Of a DNA stretch of 64,000 nt, positions 34,438 through 42,762 are shown one piece after another (position 1 is the first letter of the stretch; each line of letters starts with the position of its first letter). Both the position numbers and the translations under genes were made by a program. Under the pieces are notes generated by a model, which did no database searches, was not told the DNA's origin, and was given only the letters and a program-made list of their open reading frames with translations. The DNA is from Proteobacteria bacterium SG_bin9 (GTDB lineage: Bacteria > Pseudomonadota > Alphaproteobacteria > Rhizobiales > Xanthobacteraceae): assembly GCA_002083525.1 (NCBI GenBank), contig LWDM01000059.1, positions 132,314 through 196,313 of the forward strand, in the 5' to 3' direction.

Positions 34438-35558
34438 GCCGCGCTCTTGTCCTTGACCGGCAGAACGCCGCGGCGAATCTGATCTTCCTCGATCGATTCG
34501 AACAGCGCCTTGAAGTTGCCTTCGCCGAATCCGTCGTCGCCCTTGCGCTGGATGAACTCGAAGAAGATCGGCCCGATCGCGTTGGCCGAGAATATCTGCA
34601 GCAGCACCTTGGTCATGCCGCCATCGACCACACCCTCACCGTCGATGAGGATGCCATTGGTCTCCAGCCGCGCGATGTCCTCGCCGTGCCCCGGCAAGCG
34701 CGCATCGATCTTCTCGAAATACGTCGCTGGCGGCGACGGCATGAACGGCAGGCCCTTCGCGCGCAGACCTTCAATGGTCTTGTAGATGTCCTTCACGCCG
34801 CAGGCGATGTGCTGAATGCCTTCACCCCGATAGATGTTGAGATATTCCTCAATCTGACCGGCGTCGCCCGCATCCTCGTTGATCGGAATGCGGATCTTGC
34901 CGTCGGGGCTGGTCAGCGCGCGCGAGAACAAGCCCGAAGCGCGGCCCTCGATGTCGAAGAAGCGAATCTGGCGGAAGTTGAACAGGCGGCTGTAGAAGCC
35001 GGTCCACACGTCCATGCGGCCGCGATGGACGTTGTGGGTCAGGTGGTCGAGATAGAACAGCCCCGCGCCGTCCGGCTTCGGATTCGCTTCGCCGATCCAG
35101 TCGAATTCGAGATCGTAGGCCGAACCTTTGGCACCGTAACGATCGACGAAATACAGGATGCTGCCGCCGATGCCCTTGATCGCGGGCACGTTGAGCGCCT
35201 TCTCCGACGGCGCTGCATCCGCCGGCTCGGCGCCGAGTTCCAGTGCACGTGCATAAGCATGCTTGGCATCGACCACGCGGAACGCCATCGACGGCGCGCA
35301 GGGGCCGTGCATGGCGACGAACTCCATGCCGTGCGTGCCGGGCTCTTCGTTGACGAGATAGTTCACGTCGCCCTGGCGATAGAGCGTGATCGCCTTGGTC
35401 TTATGCTTGGCGACCTGCACGAAGCCCATCAGCTTGAACAGCGCGTGCAGCTTGGCGGGTTCGGGATGCGCATATTCGACGAACTCGAAGCCGTCAGTGC
35501 CCATCGGATTGTGATCGGAGATGACGGCGGCTGGCGCGTCGTGTGGAAACGGTCCCAT
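34434..35558 (-). CDS. hpd: 4-hydroxyphenylpyruvate dioxygenase
   Basis: HPPD converts 4-hydroxyphenylpyruvate to homogentisate in tyrosine degradation. The 374-residue enzyme has the three iron ligands in place: H172 (FYLDHLTHNV), H250 (GIQHIACGV) and E334 (IFFEFIQRKGDDGFGEGNF). The start at 35558 follows AGGAGA. It is divergent from an Lrp-type regulator, with TGCAAAA/TGCAT repeats between them. No homogentisate dioxygenase gene is in the window. Confidence 0.95.
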   Translation of the reverse strand: MGPFPHDAPAAVISDHNPMGTDGFEFVEYAHPEPAKLHALFKLMGFVQVAKHKTKAITLYRQGDVNYLVNEEPGTHGMEFVAMHGPCAPSMAFRVVDAKHAYARALELGAEPADAAPSEKALNVPAIKGIGGSILYFVDRYGAKGSAYDLEFDWIGEANPKPDGAGLFYLDHLTHNVHRGRMDVWTGFYSRLFNFRQIRFFDIEGRASGLFSRALTSPDGKIRIPINEDAGDAGQIEEYLNIYRGEGIQHIACGVKDIYKTIEGLRAKGLPFMPSPPATYFEKIDARLPGHGEDIARLETNGILIDGEGVVDGGMTKVLLQIFSANAIGPIFFEFIQRKGDDGFGEGNFKALFESIEEDQIRRGVLPVKDKSAA

Positions 35559-35677
35559 GGCGAATCTCCTGTATCGGCTGGCTCCAGAATCCGCCTTTTC
35601 TGATGCAAAAAGGATGCAAAATCGGCTTACATACGCTATAATACGCACGACTTGTGCATCAAGATGGCGATTTATGC
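35559..35677. promoter_or_regulatory. hpd-Lrp divergent promoter with repeated TGCA motifs
   Basis: Two ATGCAAAA boxes lie 11 bases apart (35603 and 35614, one helical turn), and GTGCATC and ATGCAT lie near 35655 and 35674. A consensus -10, TATAAT, is at 35637-35642 on the plus strand. Phased TGCA-type boxes fit binding by the adjacent Lrp-family protein to control hpd and itself. Confidence 0.55.
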
Positions 35678-36142
35678 ATGATTTCAATTGATGCTTTCGA
35701 CCTGAAGATCCTCGCCGCCCTGCAGGACGACGGCCGCCTGACCAATCAGGAATTGGCCGACAAAGCGGGGCTCTCCGCCTCGCAGTGCTCGCGGCGGCGG
35801 ATGCGGCTCGAGGAAGAAAAGGTGATCGCCGGCTATCACGCCGATCTCGCCGAGGACTTGCTCGGCTTCGGCGTCGTTGCCTTCATCCACGTGACGCTCG
35901 CGACCCATTCCCCGAACAATGCGAAGCGCTTTTACGACCTCGTGCGCCGCGTCGACGACATCCAGGAGGCGTATTCGCTCACCGGCGACGCCGACTATCT
36001 CGTAAAAGCAATGCTGCGCGACCTGAAAGGGCTCTCGGAGCTCGTCAACAATGTGCTGATGCCGCACGAAAGCGTCGCGCATGTGCGCTCGTCCATCGTG
36101 CTCGACCGGCTGAAGGTCTCGCGCAAGCTTCCCTTACGTTAG
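35678..36142 (+). CDS. Lrp/AsnC family transcriptional regulator
   Basis: This 154-residue protein has the winged helix-turn-helix (DLKILAALQDDGRLTNQELA then KAGLSASQCSRRRMRLEEE) and a RAM ligand-binding domain with LTGDADYLVKAMLRDL. Divergent Lrp-type regulators commonly sense an aromatic amino acid or keto acid and activate hpd. The ATG at 35678 gives the usual N-terminus. It overlaps the convergent hydrolase gene by 4 bases. Confidence 0.9.
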   Translation: MISIDAFDLKILAALQDDGRLTNQELADKAGLSASQCSRRRMRLEEEKVIAGYHADLAEDLLGFGVVAFIHVTLATHSPNNAKRFYDLVRRVDDIQEAYSLTGDADYLVKAMLRDLKGLSELVNNVLMPHESVAHVRSSIVLDRLKVSRKLPLR

Positions 36143-36945
36143 CTCTTCGCGAACGAGCGCTTCGGCGGCTTGTGAAGCGCAAAGGCATCGACCGTATCGC
36201 TCGCGCGCGGATAGAGATCGCACACCAAGGGATCGTGTCCGGGAATGATGCGGTCGGGATGGCCCGCCATCGCCTCGATCTTCTCCCAGCCCGCGCACAT
36301 ATCGCCGACGTTGTAGACGATCGGAAACGGCAATTTGCGCTGGATATTGCCGTAGAAGTGCGTGGCATCCGATGCGAGCACCACCGGCCCGCGCTCGGTG
36401 TCGACCCGCACCACCTGCAAACCATCCGAGTGGCCGCCAACGCGATGCACGGTCACGCCGGGCGCGACCTCGCCGTCGCCTTCATGGAAGGTGACGCGGT
36501 CGCCGTAGACGTGCTTCACCATCTGCGTCACGTGCTCGACCGAGAATGGATAACGCAGTCCGCCGTAACACATGCAGCGGCCGGTTGCGAACGCCATCTC
36601 GCGATCCTGCAGATGGAAGCGCGCGTTCGGGAAACGATCGAGATTGCCGGCGTGGTCGTAATGCAGATGCGTGACGATGACGTCGTGCACGTCGCCAGGC
36701 GGCACGCCGAAATTATCGACCGCATCCACCGGATTGACGGTGAGTTTGCGGTCGCGCTTTTTGGCTTCTTCATGGTTGAAGCCGGTATCGACCAAAATCT
36801 GCCGCCCGCCGCCGCGCACCAGCCAGACGAAATAATCGAGATCGGATGCCGCTTCGTGCGGATCGGGCGGGCTGATGAAGTTCATGTTCGCGGTGCGCGG
36901 CGCCATGGTGCCGTAGCGGATGGCGTAGATCTCATAATTCGGCAT
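36139..36945 (-). CDS. Metallo-beta-lactamase-fold hydrolase, AHL-lactonase-like
   Basis: This 268-residue protein has the zinc motif THLHYDHAG (H93, H95, D97, H98), followed by a downstream metal-ligand histidine in VGGHSDGLQVV and IIPGHDPLV near the C-terminus. This arrangement matches N-acyl homoserine lactonase-like members of the family. No signal peptide is present. Quorum quenching is only a possibility; other lactones are equally plausible. It converges on the Lrp gene. Confidence 0.8.
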   Translation of the reverse strand: MPNYEIYAIRYGTMAPRTANMNFISPPDPHEAASDLDYFVWLVRGGGRQILVDTGFNHEEAKKRDRKLTVNPVDAVDNFGVPPGDVHDVIVTHLHYDHAGNLDRFPNARFHLQDREMAFATGRCMCYGGLRYPFSVEHVTQMVKHVYGDRVTFHEGDGEVAPGVTVHRVGGHSDGLQVVRVDTERGPVVLASDATHFYGNIQRKLPFPIVYNVGDMCAGWEKIEAMAGHPDRIIPGHDPLVCDLYPRASDTVDAFALHKPPKRSFAKS

Positions 36946-37118
36946 CGGGGAGCGTTTCCTTCAGTTTTTTTGATTGCGCGATAAAGCCATGCGCGGCGGT
37001 CAATGCGGCCAATCTTCACCCCGTTATTGATTGCTGGCAACCGGCCCCCATTGTAAGAAAAGCCCACGCGCAAGCGTGATTTGCAGGGATTTGCGAAGAT
37101 TTGTTACGGGGCTTTCAG
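36946..37118. other. Divergent intergenic region, nothing specific seen
   Basis: This 173-base spacer lies between the divergent lactonase-like and DUF983 genes and presumably contains both promoters. I see no repeat, hairpin with T-run, or recognisable operator. Confidence 0.4.
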
Positions 37119-37523
37119 ATGCCGAATTCGACCCAGACACCGTCGCTGACGAACGCCATGTGGCGCGGCTTTCGTTGCCGCTGTCCGCACTGTGGCGAGG
37201 GCCACCTGTTCAAGTCGTTCTTGAAGGTCGCCGACTCCTGCGAGGTTTGCGGCGAGGAATTTCATCATCATCGCGCCGACGACTTTCCCGCCTATATCGT
37301 GATCATCATCGTCGGCCACCTGATCGTGCCGATGGTGCTTGCGCTCGAAACCCATGTCGCGCCGCCCTATTGGGTTCACTTCGCGCTCTGGATTCCGCTG
37401 ACGCTTGTGATGTGTCTGGCGCTGTTGCAGCCGACCAAGGGTTCGATCGTTGCCCTGCAATGGCATGTCGGCATGCACGGGTTCGAGGCCGCCAGGAAGG
37501 CACGCCTGCTTCAACGCAGCTGA
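37119..37523 (+). CDS. DUF983 membrane protein
   Basis: This 134-residue protein has an N-terminal zinc-ribbon-like part (CRCPHCGEG and CEVCGEEFHHHRADDFPAY) and two hydrophobic helices (IVIIIVGHLIVPMVLALETH and FALWIPLTLVMCLALL). DUF983 proteins of alphaproteobacteria have this arrangement; their role is unclear. The ATG at 37119 is preferred over a TTG at 37101. Confidence 0.85.
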   Translation: MPNSTQTPSLTNAMWRGFRCRCPHCGEGHLFKSFLKVADSCEVCGEEFHHHRADDFPAYIVIIIVGHLIVPMVLALETHVAPPYWVHFALWIPLTLVMCLALLQPTKGSIVALQWHVGMHGFEAARKARLLQRS

Positions 37524-37538
37524 TATGATGGCGGCGCT

Positions 37539-39041
37539 TTAGGCCGCTTCGGTCGATTTTCCGGCCCGCCGCAGGCCTTGCGCCACCGTCTGATTGCGGC
37601 CGCGCGATTTTGCCTGATAGAGCGCGACGTCGGCCGCATAGATCAGATCGCGATGATCGATATCCCCGGTCGGGATCAGCGTCGCAACGCCGACGCTGAC
37701 TGTGACGGCGCGATACTCCGCCGGTAGTGCCGCAACGCTGAGGCGGATATTTTCTGCAAGCTGGAATGCCTCGTCGGCGCCGCTATCCGGAAGCAGCACG
37801 GCAAATTCCTCGCCGCCGTAACGCGCGCCGCAGTCCTGCGCCCGCCGAACGTTCTTGGTAATGCACGCCGCGATACCGGCGAGCACCGCGTCGCCGGCCT
37901 GATGCCCGTACGTATCGTTGAAGCCCTTGAAGTGGTCGGCGTCGATCATCAACAACGACATCGGCGTCTTGGCGCGGTGCGCGCGCGCCCACTCGGCCAG
38001 CATCGTCTTGTCGAACGAGCGGCGGTTGCTCAGCCCCGTCAAACCGTCGGTGTTGGCAAGCGCCGCAAGCTTCGCTTCGGCCCGGGTACGCCGCTTCATC
38101 TCGGCCACCAGCAGCCCGGTGAAGCAGATCGACAGCACGGCAAGTCCGGACAGCAGAATGCCGATCCGCATCGCCTCATACCGCCAGCGAGTCAGGATGT
38201 TGTTCATCGATTTGCCGACGACCACGATCACCGGCATCTCGCTGCCGCCCTTCCACACGTATTGGCGCTCGATTCCATCGAGCGCGCCGACAACCGTATG
38301 CGATCCGGTTCCATTGGCCGCGATGTTTCGGAAACGATCGAGTCCGCCGAGGCTGCGGCCGACCATGCTCATGTCGAACGGCCGGCGCATCACGATGGTG
38401 CCGTCGGGCTGCAGCAACGTAATCGAATCTTCGGGATCCATCGTCACGCGGCGCATCAGGTTATGGAAGTAGCCGAGTTGGATCGATCCGGCGACGACGC
38501 CGCCGAACGACCCGTCGAAACGGTTGATGCGATAGCTGATCGCGATCTTGTAGATGCCGCCGCGCTCCATCGGCTTGCTGATATAGAACGGCAGGTTGGA
38601 TTCGCGGACGTGCGCGAGAAAGTATTCTTCCGACGCGATGTTCTCGACGGCCGGGGTCTGCGTCGTCGAGTCGATCGTCAGATCGCCCTTCTCGTTGTAG
38701 ACCTTGATCGCCCCGAAATACTCCGCAGTCGCCGCGCGATCGAACAGCACGAGATGCCGGAGCTGTCCGCTCAACAGCGCGACCTCGGGAAGCTTGAGGC
38801 TGTCGACGGCGTTCCTCAGCGATTTGCCGTAGATCTCGATGTTGCGCACCACGTCGGCGTGCATGGTCGAAGCGAGATTGCTGCTGGTCTGTTTGGCGAG
38901 CTCGATATCGGTTTGCCGGACGTTGAGCAGGATCGAGCCGCAAATGAGCGAAAAGCTGACGACAATGACCGCCACGACGCCCATCAGCCAGCCGGTGGAC
39001 AGGCGCGGGAACCAGAGCCGTTTCAGCAAGGTGCTTTTCAT
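37539..39041 (-). CDS. Diguanylate cyclase with periplasmic Cache-type sensor
   Basis: This 500-residue protein has a first membrane helix (residues about 17-40), a periplasmic sensor domain with Cache-like features (FYISKPMERGGIYKIAISYR, FDGSFGGVVAGSI), a second helix near 280-300, and a GGDEF domain. The active-site motif is GGEEF at about 409-413. A product-inhibition site RxxD (RAQD) lies exactly five residues before it, so activity and feedback control look intact. It makes c-di-GMP. Confidence 0.92.
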   Translation of the reverse strand: MKSTLLKRLWFPRLSTGWLMGVVAVIVVSFSLICGSILLNVRQTDIELAKQTSSNLASTMHADVVRNIEIYGKSLRNAVDSLKLPEVALLSGQLRHLVLFDRAATAEYFGAIKVYNEKGDLTIDSTTQTPAVENIASEEYFLAHVRESNLPFYISKPMERGGIYKIAISYRINRFDGSFGGVVAGSIQLGYFHNLMRRVTMDPEDSITLLQPDGTIVMRRPFDMSMVGRSLGGLDRFRNIAANGTGSHTVVGALDGIERQYVWKGGSEMPVIVVVGKSMNNILTRWRYEAMRIGILLSGLAVLSICFTGLLVAEMKRRTRAEAKLAALANTDGLTGLSNRRSFDKTMLAEWARAHRAKTPMSLLMIDADHFKGFNDTYGHQAGDAVLAGIAACITKNVRRAQDCGARYGGEEFAVLLPDSGADEAFQLAENIRLSVAALPAEYRAVTVSVGVATLIPTGDIDHRDLIYAADVALYQAKSRGRNQTVAQGLRRAGKSTEAA

Positions 39042-39208
39042 GGAGTCTCTTCCATCCAGCACCATCGGATGGAATGGTTTCTCCGCCGTTAGCGCGGGCC
39101 GCCTGCAACAGATTGAGTTAAAGGCTTCCTAAGCGGGAACAGCGTGGCCAAGGCGGCGGCGGCGGTGTATCAAGCGCTGCCTTTAACGAACCCCCGGAAA
39201 GCCTCGTT

Positions 39209-40246
39209 TTGGACGCCCAAACCGCTAAAAAACCCTTCCTCCAGGTCCTCTCTGGCCAGAGGCGAAATCCGCCCCCGATCTGGATGATGCGGCAAGCCGG
39301 ACGCTACCTACCCGAATACCGCGAAGTCCGCGCCAAAGCGGGCGGGTTCTTGAACCTGTGTTTCAACCCGGAACTCGCCGCCGAGGTGACCCTGCAGCCG
39401 ATCCGGCGCTTCGGATTCGATGCCGCCATCATCTTTTCAGACATTCTGGTGATCCCGCATGCACTCGGCCGTTCGGTACGGTTCGAGGTCGGTGAAGGGC
39501 CTCAGCTCGATCCGCTGAACACACCGGCGATGGTCGATGCGCTGGCGCGCGAAGCAAAGCCTGAGACCTTCACGCCGGTCTATGAAGCACTCACGCGCGT
39601 GAAAGCTGCGCTCGATCCGTCCGTCGCATTGATCGGATTCTGCGGCGCGCCGTGGACGGTCGCGACCTACATGGTCGCCGGGCACGGCACGCCGGATCAG
39701 GCGCCCGCGCGGATGTTCGCCTATCGCGAGCCGGAAGCGTTTGTGCGCCTGCTCGAGACGATTGCCGACGCCTCGATCGGCTATCTCGTCGGCCAGCTCC
39801 GCGCCGGCGCCGACGCCTTGCAGATCTTCGACACCTGGGCCGGCGTGCTGCCGCCGCACGAGTTCGAGCGCTGGTGCATTGCGCCGACGCGACGCATCGT
39901 CGAAGGCGTACGCAAGCAGGTGCCGGACGCGAAGATCATCGGCTTCCCGCGCGGCGCCGGTCCGCAGCTTCCCAACTTTATCGACAAGGTTGCCGTCGAT
40001 GCGGTGAGCGTCGACTGGACGGCGGAGCCATCGTTCATGCGCGAGCGCGTGCAGAACCGCGTCGCACTTCAGGGCAACCTCGATCCGCTGGCGCTGATCG
40101 CCGGCGGCGACGCACTCGATCGCGCTGTCGATCGCGTGCTGGAGAATTTCGGCCAAGGCCGGCTGATCTTCAATCTCGGCCACGGCATCCAGCCGGAAAC
40201 ACCGATCGCCCATGTCGAACGGATGATCAAGCGCGTGCGCGGTTAG
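39209..40246 (+). CDS. hemE: HemE, uroporphyrinogen decarboxylase
   Basis: HemE decarboxylates uroporphyrinogen III to coproporphyrinogen III in haem and (bacterio)chlorophyll synthesis. The 345-residue protein begins with TTG and shows the signature PPIWMMRQAGRYLPEYR near residue 20, the FSDILVIPHALG region, and QIFDTWAGVLPPHEF. Length is normal. A CGGAAAG sequence precedes the TTG start. It converges on the small gene after the ECF sigma factor. Confidence 0.95.
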   Translation: MDAQTAKKPFLQVLSGQRRNPPPIWMMRQAGRYLPEYREVRAKAGGFLNLCFNPELAAEVTLQPIRRFGFDAAIIFSDILVIPHALGRSVRFEVGEGPQLDPLNTPAMVDALAREAKPETFTPVYEALTRVKAALDPSVALIGFCGAPWTVATYMVAGHGTPDQAPARMFAYREPEAFVRLLETIADASIGYLVGQLRAGADALQIFDTWAGVLPPHEFERWCIAPTRRIVEGVRKQVPDAKIIGFPRGAGPQLPNFIDKVAVDAVSVDWTAEPSFMRERVQNRVALQGNLDPLALIAGGDALDRAVDRVLENFGQGRLIFNLGHGIQPETPIAHVERMIKRVRG

Positions 40247-40251
40247 CGCGA

Positions 40252-40347
40252 TCACAGCAGCATCAGCATCCCTGCTGCAAGGGCCGCGAGAAAGACGACG
40301 AGCGCACCGGAGGCGCGGACTTCGTTGAGGATCGGCATCCGCTGCAT
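40252..40347 (-). CDS. Small membrane protein downstream of the sigma factor
   Basis: This 31-residue open frame starts MQRMPILNEVRASGALVV and continues as one hydrophobic helix ending GMLMLL. GGGAG lies 8 bases upstream of the ATG, overlapping the sigma gene end, so it is likely translated from the same mRNA. No known family is recognised. One membrane helix next to an ECF sigma gene invites a regulatory or envelope role, but this is inference. Confidence 0.5.
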   Translation of the reverse strand: MQRMPILNEVRASGALVVFLAALAAGMLMLL

Positions 40348-40352
40348 GCTGA

Positions 40353-41060
40353 TCACTCCCATCCGTGAACCCTTGCGAGCCGCGCGAGAACCATGCCGGT
40401 GATGCGTTCGCAACGCCGGCCGAGAAATGGAAAAGCCTCGGTCATGGTCGAAGCCAGCTTCTCGTCGAGCGCCTGACGCAACAACCGCCGCGCACGGTGC
40501 AGGCGTGTCTTCACCGTCTCCGGGCGAAGCCCCAGCACATCGGCGGTTTCCTCGATGCTGCACTCCTGGACATCGCGCATGATGAACACGAGGCGGAACG
40601 GCTCCGGCAGCGTATCGACGGCCTGTTCGAGAATGCGGCGCACCTGCGCCCGGCCGGCCTCCGCCTCCGGACTGTCGACGCTTTGGCCGCTCGGGAACAT
40701 GAACACGTCCGCGCCGGCGTTCTGCTCGGCCTCCACCTGCGCCAGATCGACGAGGTTGCGCTGGCGGCGCAAGCGTCCGCGCGCTTCGTTGATGGTGATG
40801 CGGGTCAGCCAGGTAATCAGGCTTGCCTCCTGCCGGAACGAACCGATCGCGGCAAAGGCCCGCGTATAGACCTCCTGCAGGACATCCTCGGCTTCCGGAT
40901 CGTCACGGACGATGCCGCGCGCGATCCGGAACAGGCGCTGGTTGCAACGCTGCATGATGGCGCGAAACGCTTCGCAGTCGCCCCGCTGGGCGAGGCCGAC
41001 AAGACCGGTTTCCTCCATCCGCTCGTAATCGGTCGCGGGGACACGAAGCTGTTGCGACAT
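40353..41060 (-). CDS. ECF-family RNA polymerase sigma factor
   Basis: This 235-residue sigma factor has region 2 (IARGIVRDDPEAEDVLQEVY, AAIGSFRQEASLITWLTRI) and region 4 (LPEPFRLVFIMRDVQECSIE then ADVLGLRPETVKTRLHRARR). It carries a C-terminal extension of about 35 residues with RCERITGMVLARL, a pattern I associate with the ECF26-like group. The start at 41060 is chosen for GGCGGAG upstream. It follows folE in an operon whose promoter mirrors that of the divergent DUF4142 gene, suggesting autoregulation. No classical anti-sigma gene is adjacent. Confidence 0.88.
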   Translation of the reverse strand: MSQQLRVPATDYERMEETGLVGLAQRGDCEAFRAIMQRCNQRLFRIARGIVRDDPEAEDVLQEVYTRAFAAIGSFRQEASLITWLTRITINEARGRLRRQRNLVDLAQVEAEQNAGADVFMFPSGQSVDSPEAEAGRAQVRRILEQAVDTLPEPFRLVFIMRDVQECSIEETADVLGLRPETVKTRLHRARRLLRQALDEKLASTMTEAFPFLGRRCERITGMVLARLARVHGWE

Positions 41061-41107
41061 GAGTTTCTCCGCCGTCGTTGACATATAGGGCGCAGCCATG
41101 AGGCCCG

Positions 41108-41728
41108 CTACGCCTTCAGCGCCTCCAGCACCTCGCGCCGGCGGCCGGCCTCCTGAAACACGCCCGTGAATTGCCGCGTCACCAGGGTTGCGCCCTGCTT
41201 GCTGACGCCACGTGAGGCCATGCAGTCGTGAGCCGCCTCGATGATCACCGCGACGCCGAGCGGCTGCAGCACCCGATCGAGCGTGTCGGCAATCTCGCTG
41301 GTCAGACGCTCCTGAATTTGCAGCCGCTTGCCGAAGGCATCGACCAGCCGCGCCAGTTTGGAAATGCCAACGACGCGATCCTGCGGCAGATAGGCAATGT
41401 GCGCGACGCCGTGGATCGCCGCCATGTGGTGTTCGCAGCAGGAGCGGACGGGAATATCCCGCATCAGAATCAGCTCATTGTAGCCGCCGGTCTCACCGAA
41501 AGTGCGCGCCAGAATCTCATCAGGTTTCTGATCGTAACCGGCAAACCATTCCTCATAGGCGCGGGCGACGCGGGCGGGTGTCGCCGCAAGGCCTTCGCGC
41601 GAAGGATCGTCACCGGCCCAGCGGATCAGGGTCCGCACCGCCGCCTCGGCTTCGGCGCGGGTCGGCCGGTTCGCCGTCCGCGCAGTCGTCTCGACGCATT
41701 CCAGAAGCCGATTTCGTTCAAACCGCAT
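41108..41728 (-). CDS. folE: FolE, GTP cyclohydrolase I
   Basis: FolE converts GTP to dihydroneopterin triphosphate, the entry to folate and tetrahydropterin synthesis. The 206-residue enzyme shows the zinc ligands in RSCCEHHMAAIHGVAHIAYL and the later cysteine and His in AAHDCMASRGV, plus QIQERLTSEIAD. The start at 41728 follows GGAG. It is the first gene of an operon with an ECF sigma factor, an unusual setting for a housekeeping enzyme, so it may be a stress-inducible paralogue. Confidence 0.93.
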   Translation of the reverse strand: MRFERNRLLECVETTARTANRPTRAEAEAAVRTLIRWAGDDPSREGLAATPARVARAYEEWFAGYDQKPDEILARTFGETGGYNELILMRDIPVRSCCEHHMAAIHGVAHIAYLPQDRVVGISKLARLVDAFGKRLQIQERLTSEIADTLDRVLQPLGVAVIIEAAHDCMASRGVSKQGATLVTRQFTGVFQEAGRRREVLEALKA

Positions 41729-41756
41729 CCGCCCAACTCCATTGCCTGTCGTTGGG

Positions 41757-41787
41757 CATTGGATGGTCTGAGGCAAGAAAGGTTCCC
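41757..41787 (-). promoter_or_regulatory. ECF promoter of folE-sigma operon
   Basis: The minus strand reads GGGAACC (41787-41781), 16 bases, ATCCAATG (41764-41757), then the folE start 28 bases later. The same -35, spacing and -10 occur on the plus strand at 41816-41846. Confidence 0.7.
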
Positions 41788-41815
41788 GGCCGTGCGCCAC
41801 CAAGCTCCCGAGGCC

Positions 41816-41846
41816 GGGAACCTTTCGCCCGGCGCTTCATCCAATG
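41816..41846 (+). promoter_or_regulatory. ECF promoter of the DUF4142-cupredoxin operon
   Basis: The plus strand reads GGGAACC (41816-41822), 16 bases, ATCCAATG (41839-41846). It is the mirror image of the folE promoter. The two -35 boxes sit in the arms of an inverted repeat, GAAAGGTTCCCGGCC / GGCCGGGAACCTTTC. Confidence 0.7.
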
Positions 41847-41894
41847 GGCAACCGCCGCTTATTCCAGCGGCGGGCAGACAATAAGGAGAGTGTC

Positions 41895-42419
41895 ATGCTC
41901 ATCAGGTTAAGTGCTGTGATCGCCGCGGCCTGTCTCGTCAGCACTGCCGTTTTCGCGCAAGGCGCGCCGAAACCGAACGACGCGCAAATCGCGCACATCG
42001 CCTACACCGCCGGCGAGATCGATATCGCCGCCGCCAAGCAGGCGATCGGCAAATCGAAGAACAAGCAGGTCATCGAGTTCGCCAAGGGGATGGAGCGCGA
42101 CCACGCGGCGGTGAACAAACAGGCGCTGGACCTGGTGAAGAAGCTGAAGGTGACGCCGGAAGACAACGACACCAGCCGCGCACTCTCGAAGCAGGCCAAG
42201 GACAAGCTCGCCGAACTCGGCAAGCTCAACGGAGCGGCTTTCGACAAGGCGTACATGGAGAACGAGGTCGCCTACCACAAGACGGTCAACGGCGCGCTGG
42301 AAACAGTGCTGATTCCGTCGGCCTCGAACGCGGAGCTGAAGAGCCTGCTGCAGACCGGGTTGAAGCTGTTTCAGGGTCACCAGCAGCACGCCGAGCACGT
42401 CACTGCCGCGATCAAGTGA
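41895..42419 (+). CDS. DUF4142 secreted protein
   Basis: This 174-residue protein has a signal peptide (MLIRLSAVIAAACLVSTAVF, cleavage near AFAQ) and a helical DUF4142 domain: QIAHIAYTAGEIDIAAAKQA, KGMERDHAAVNKQALDLVKK, ENEVAYHKTVNGALE. This ferritin-like helical family is often found in stress-related alphaproteobacterial operons. AAGGAGAG precedes the ATG. It is co-directional with a cupredoxin 10 bases downstream and is preceded by an ECF promoter. Confidence 0.85.
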   Translation: MLIRLSAVIAAACLVSTAVFAQGAPKPNDAQIAHIAYTAGEIDIAAAKQAIGKSKNKQVIEFAKGMERDHAAVNKQALDLVKKLKVTPEDNDTSRALSKQAKDKLAELGKLNGAAFDKAYMENEVAYHKTVNGALETVLIPSASNAELKSLLQTGLKLFQGHQQHAEHVTAAIK

Positions 42420-42429
42420 GGGCGTCGAC

Positions 42430-42750
42430 ATGTCTCCGCACCGCATCCTTGCCGCCGTTCTGGTTTCGATTCCGGCGCTTTACACGATGCCTGCACCGGC
42501 GGAGACGTTTCGCGTCACCATCGATCGGCTCGACTACACGCCCGCCGAGGTGAAGGCCAAGGTCGGCGACACCATCGAGTTCATCAATCAGGACATCCTC
42601 GCGCATACGGCCACCGTGCGCGGGGATTGGGATGTGATGATTCCGCCGAAGAAGAGCGCCAGCGTCGTCATGCGCAAGGCAGGAGATCTCGAGTACTACT
42701 GCCGCTTCCACCCGAACATGAAGGGCCGCATCAGCGTTTCTGCGAACTGA
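42430..42750 (+). CDS. Cupredoxin (blue copper-like) protein
   Basis: This 106-residue protein has a signal peptide (cleavage near PAPAET) and a single cupredoxin fold. Likely copper ligands are the histidine in ILAHTATV and the C-terminal cluster YYCRFHPNMKG (Cys, His, Met). The pattern resembles amicyanin/plastocyanin-type proteins. It follows the DUF4142 gene by 10 bases and is probably under the same ECF promoter. A role in redox or copper stress is inference. Confidence 0.85.
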   Translation: MSPHRILAAVLVSIPALYTMPAPAETFRVTIDRLDYTPAEVKAKVGDTIEFINQDILAHTATVRGDWDVMIPPKKSASVVMRKAGDLEYYCRFHPNMKGRISVSAN

Positions 42751-42762
42751 TTTGGCGAAAAA

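Noticed and set aside
40252..40563. 103-codon minus-strand frame overlapping the sigma gene end
   Set aside because: Its first two thirds are an out-of-frame shadow of the sigma gene; only the last 31 codons, with their own ribosome binding site, are retained as a small gene.
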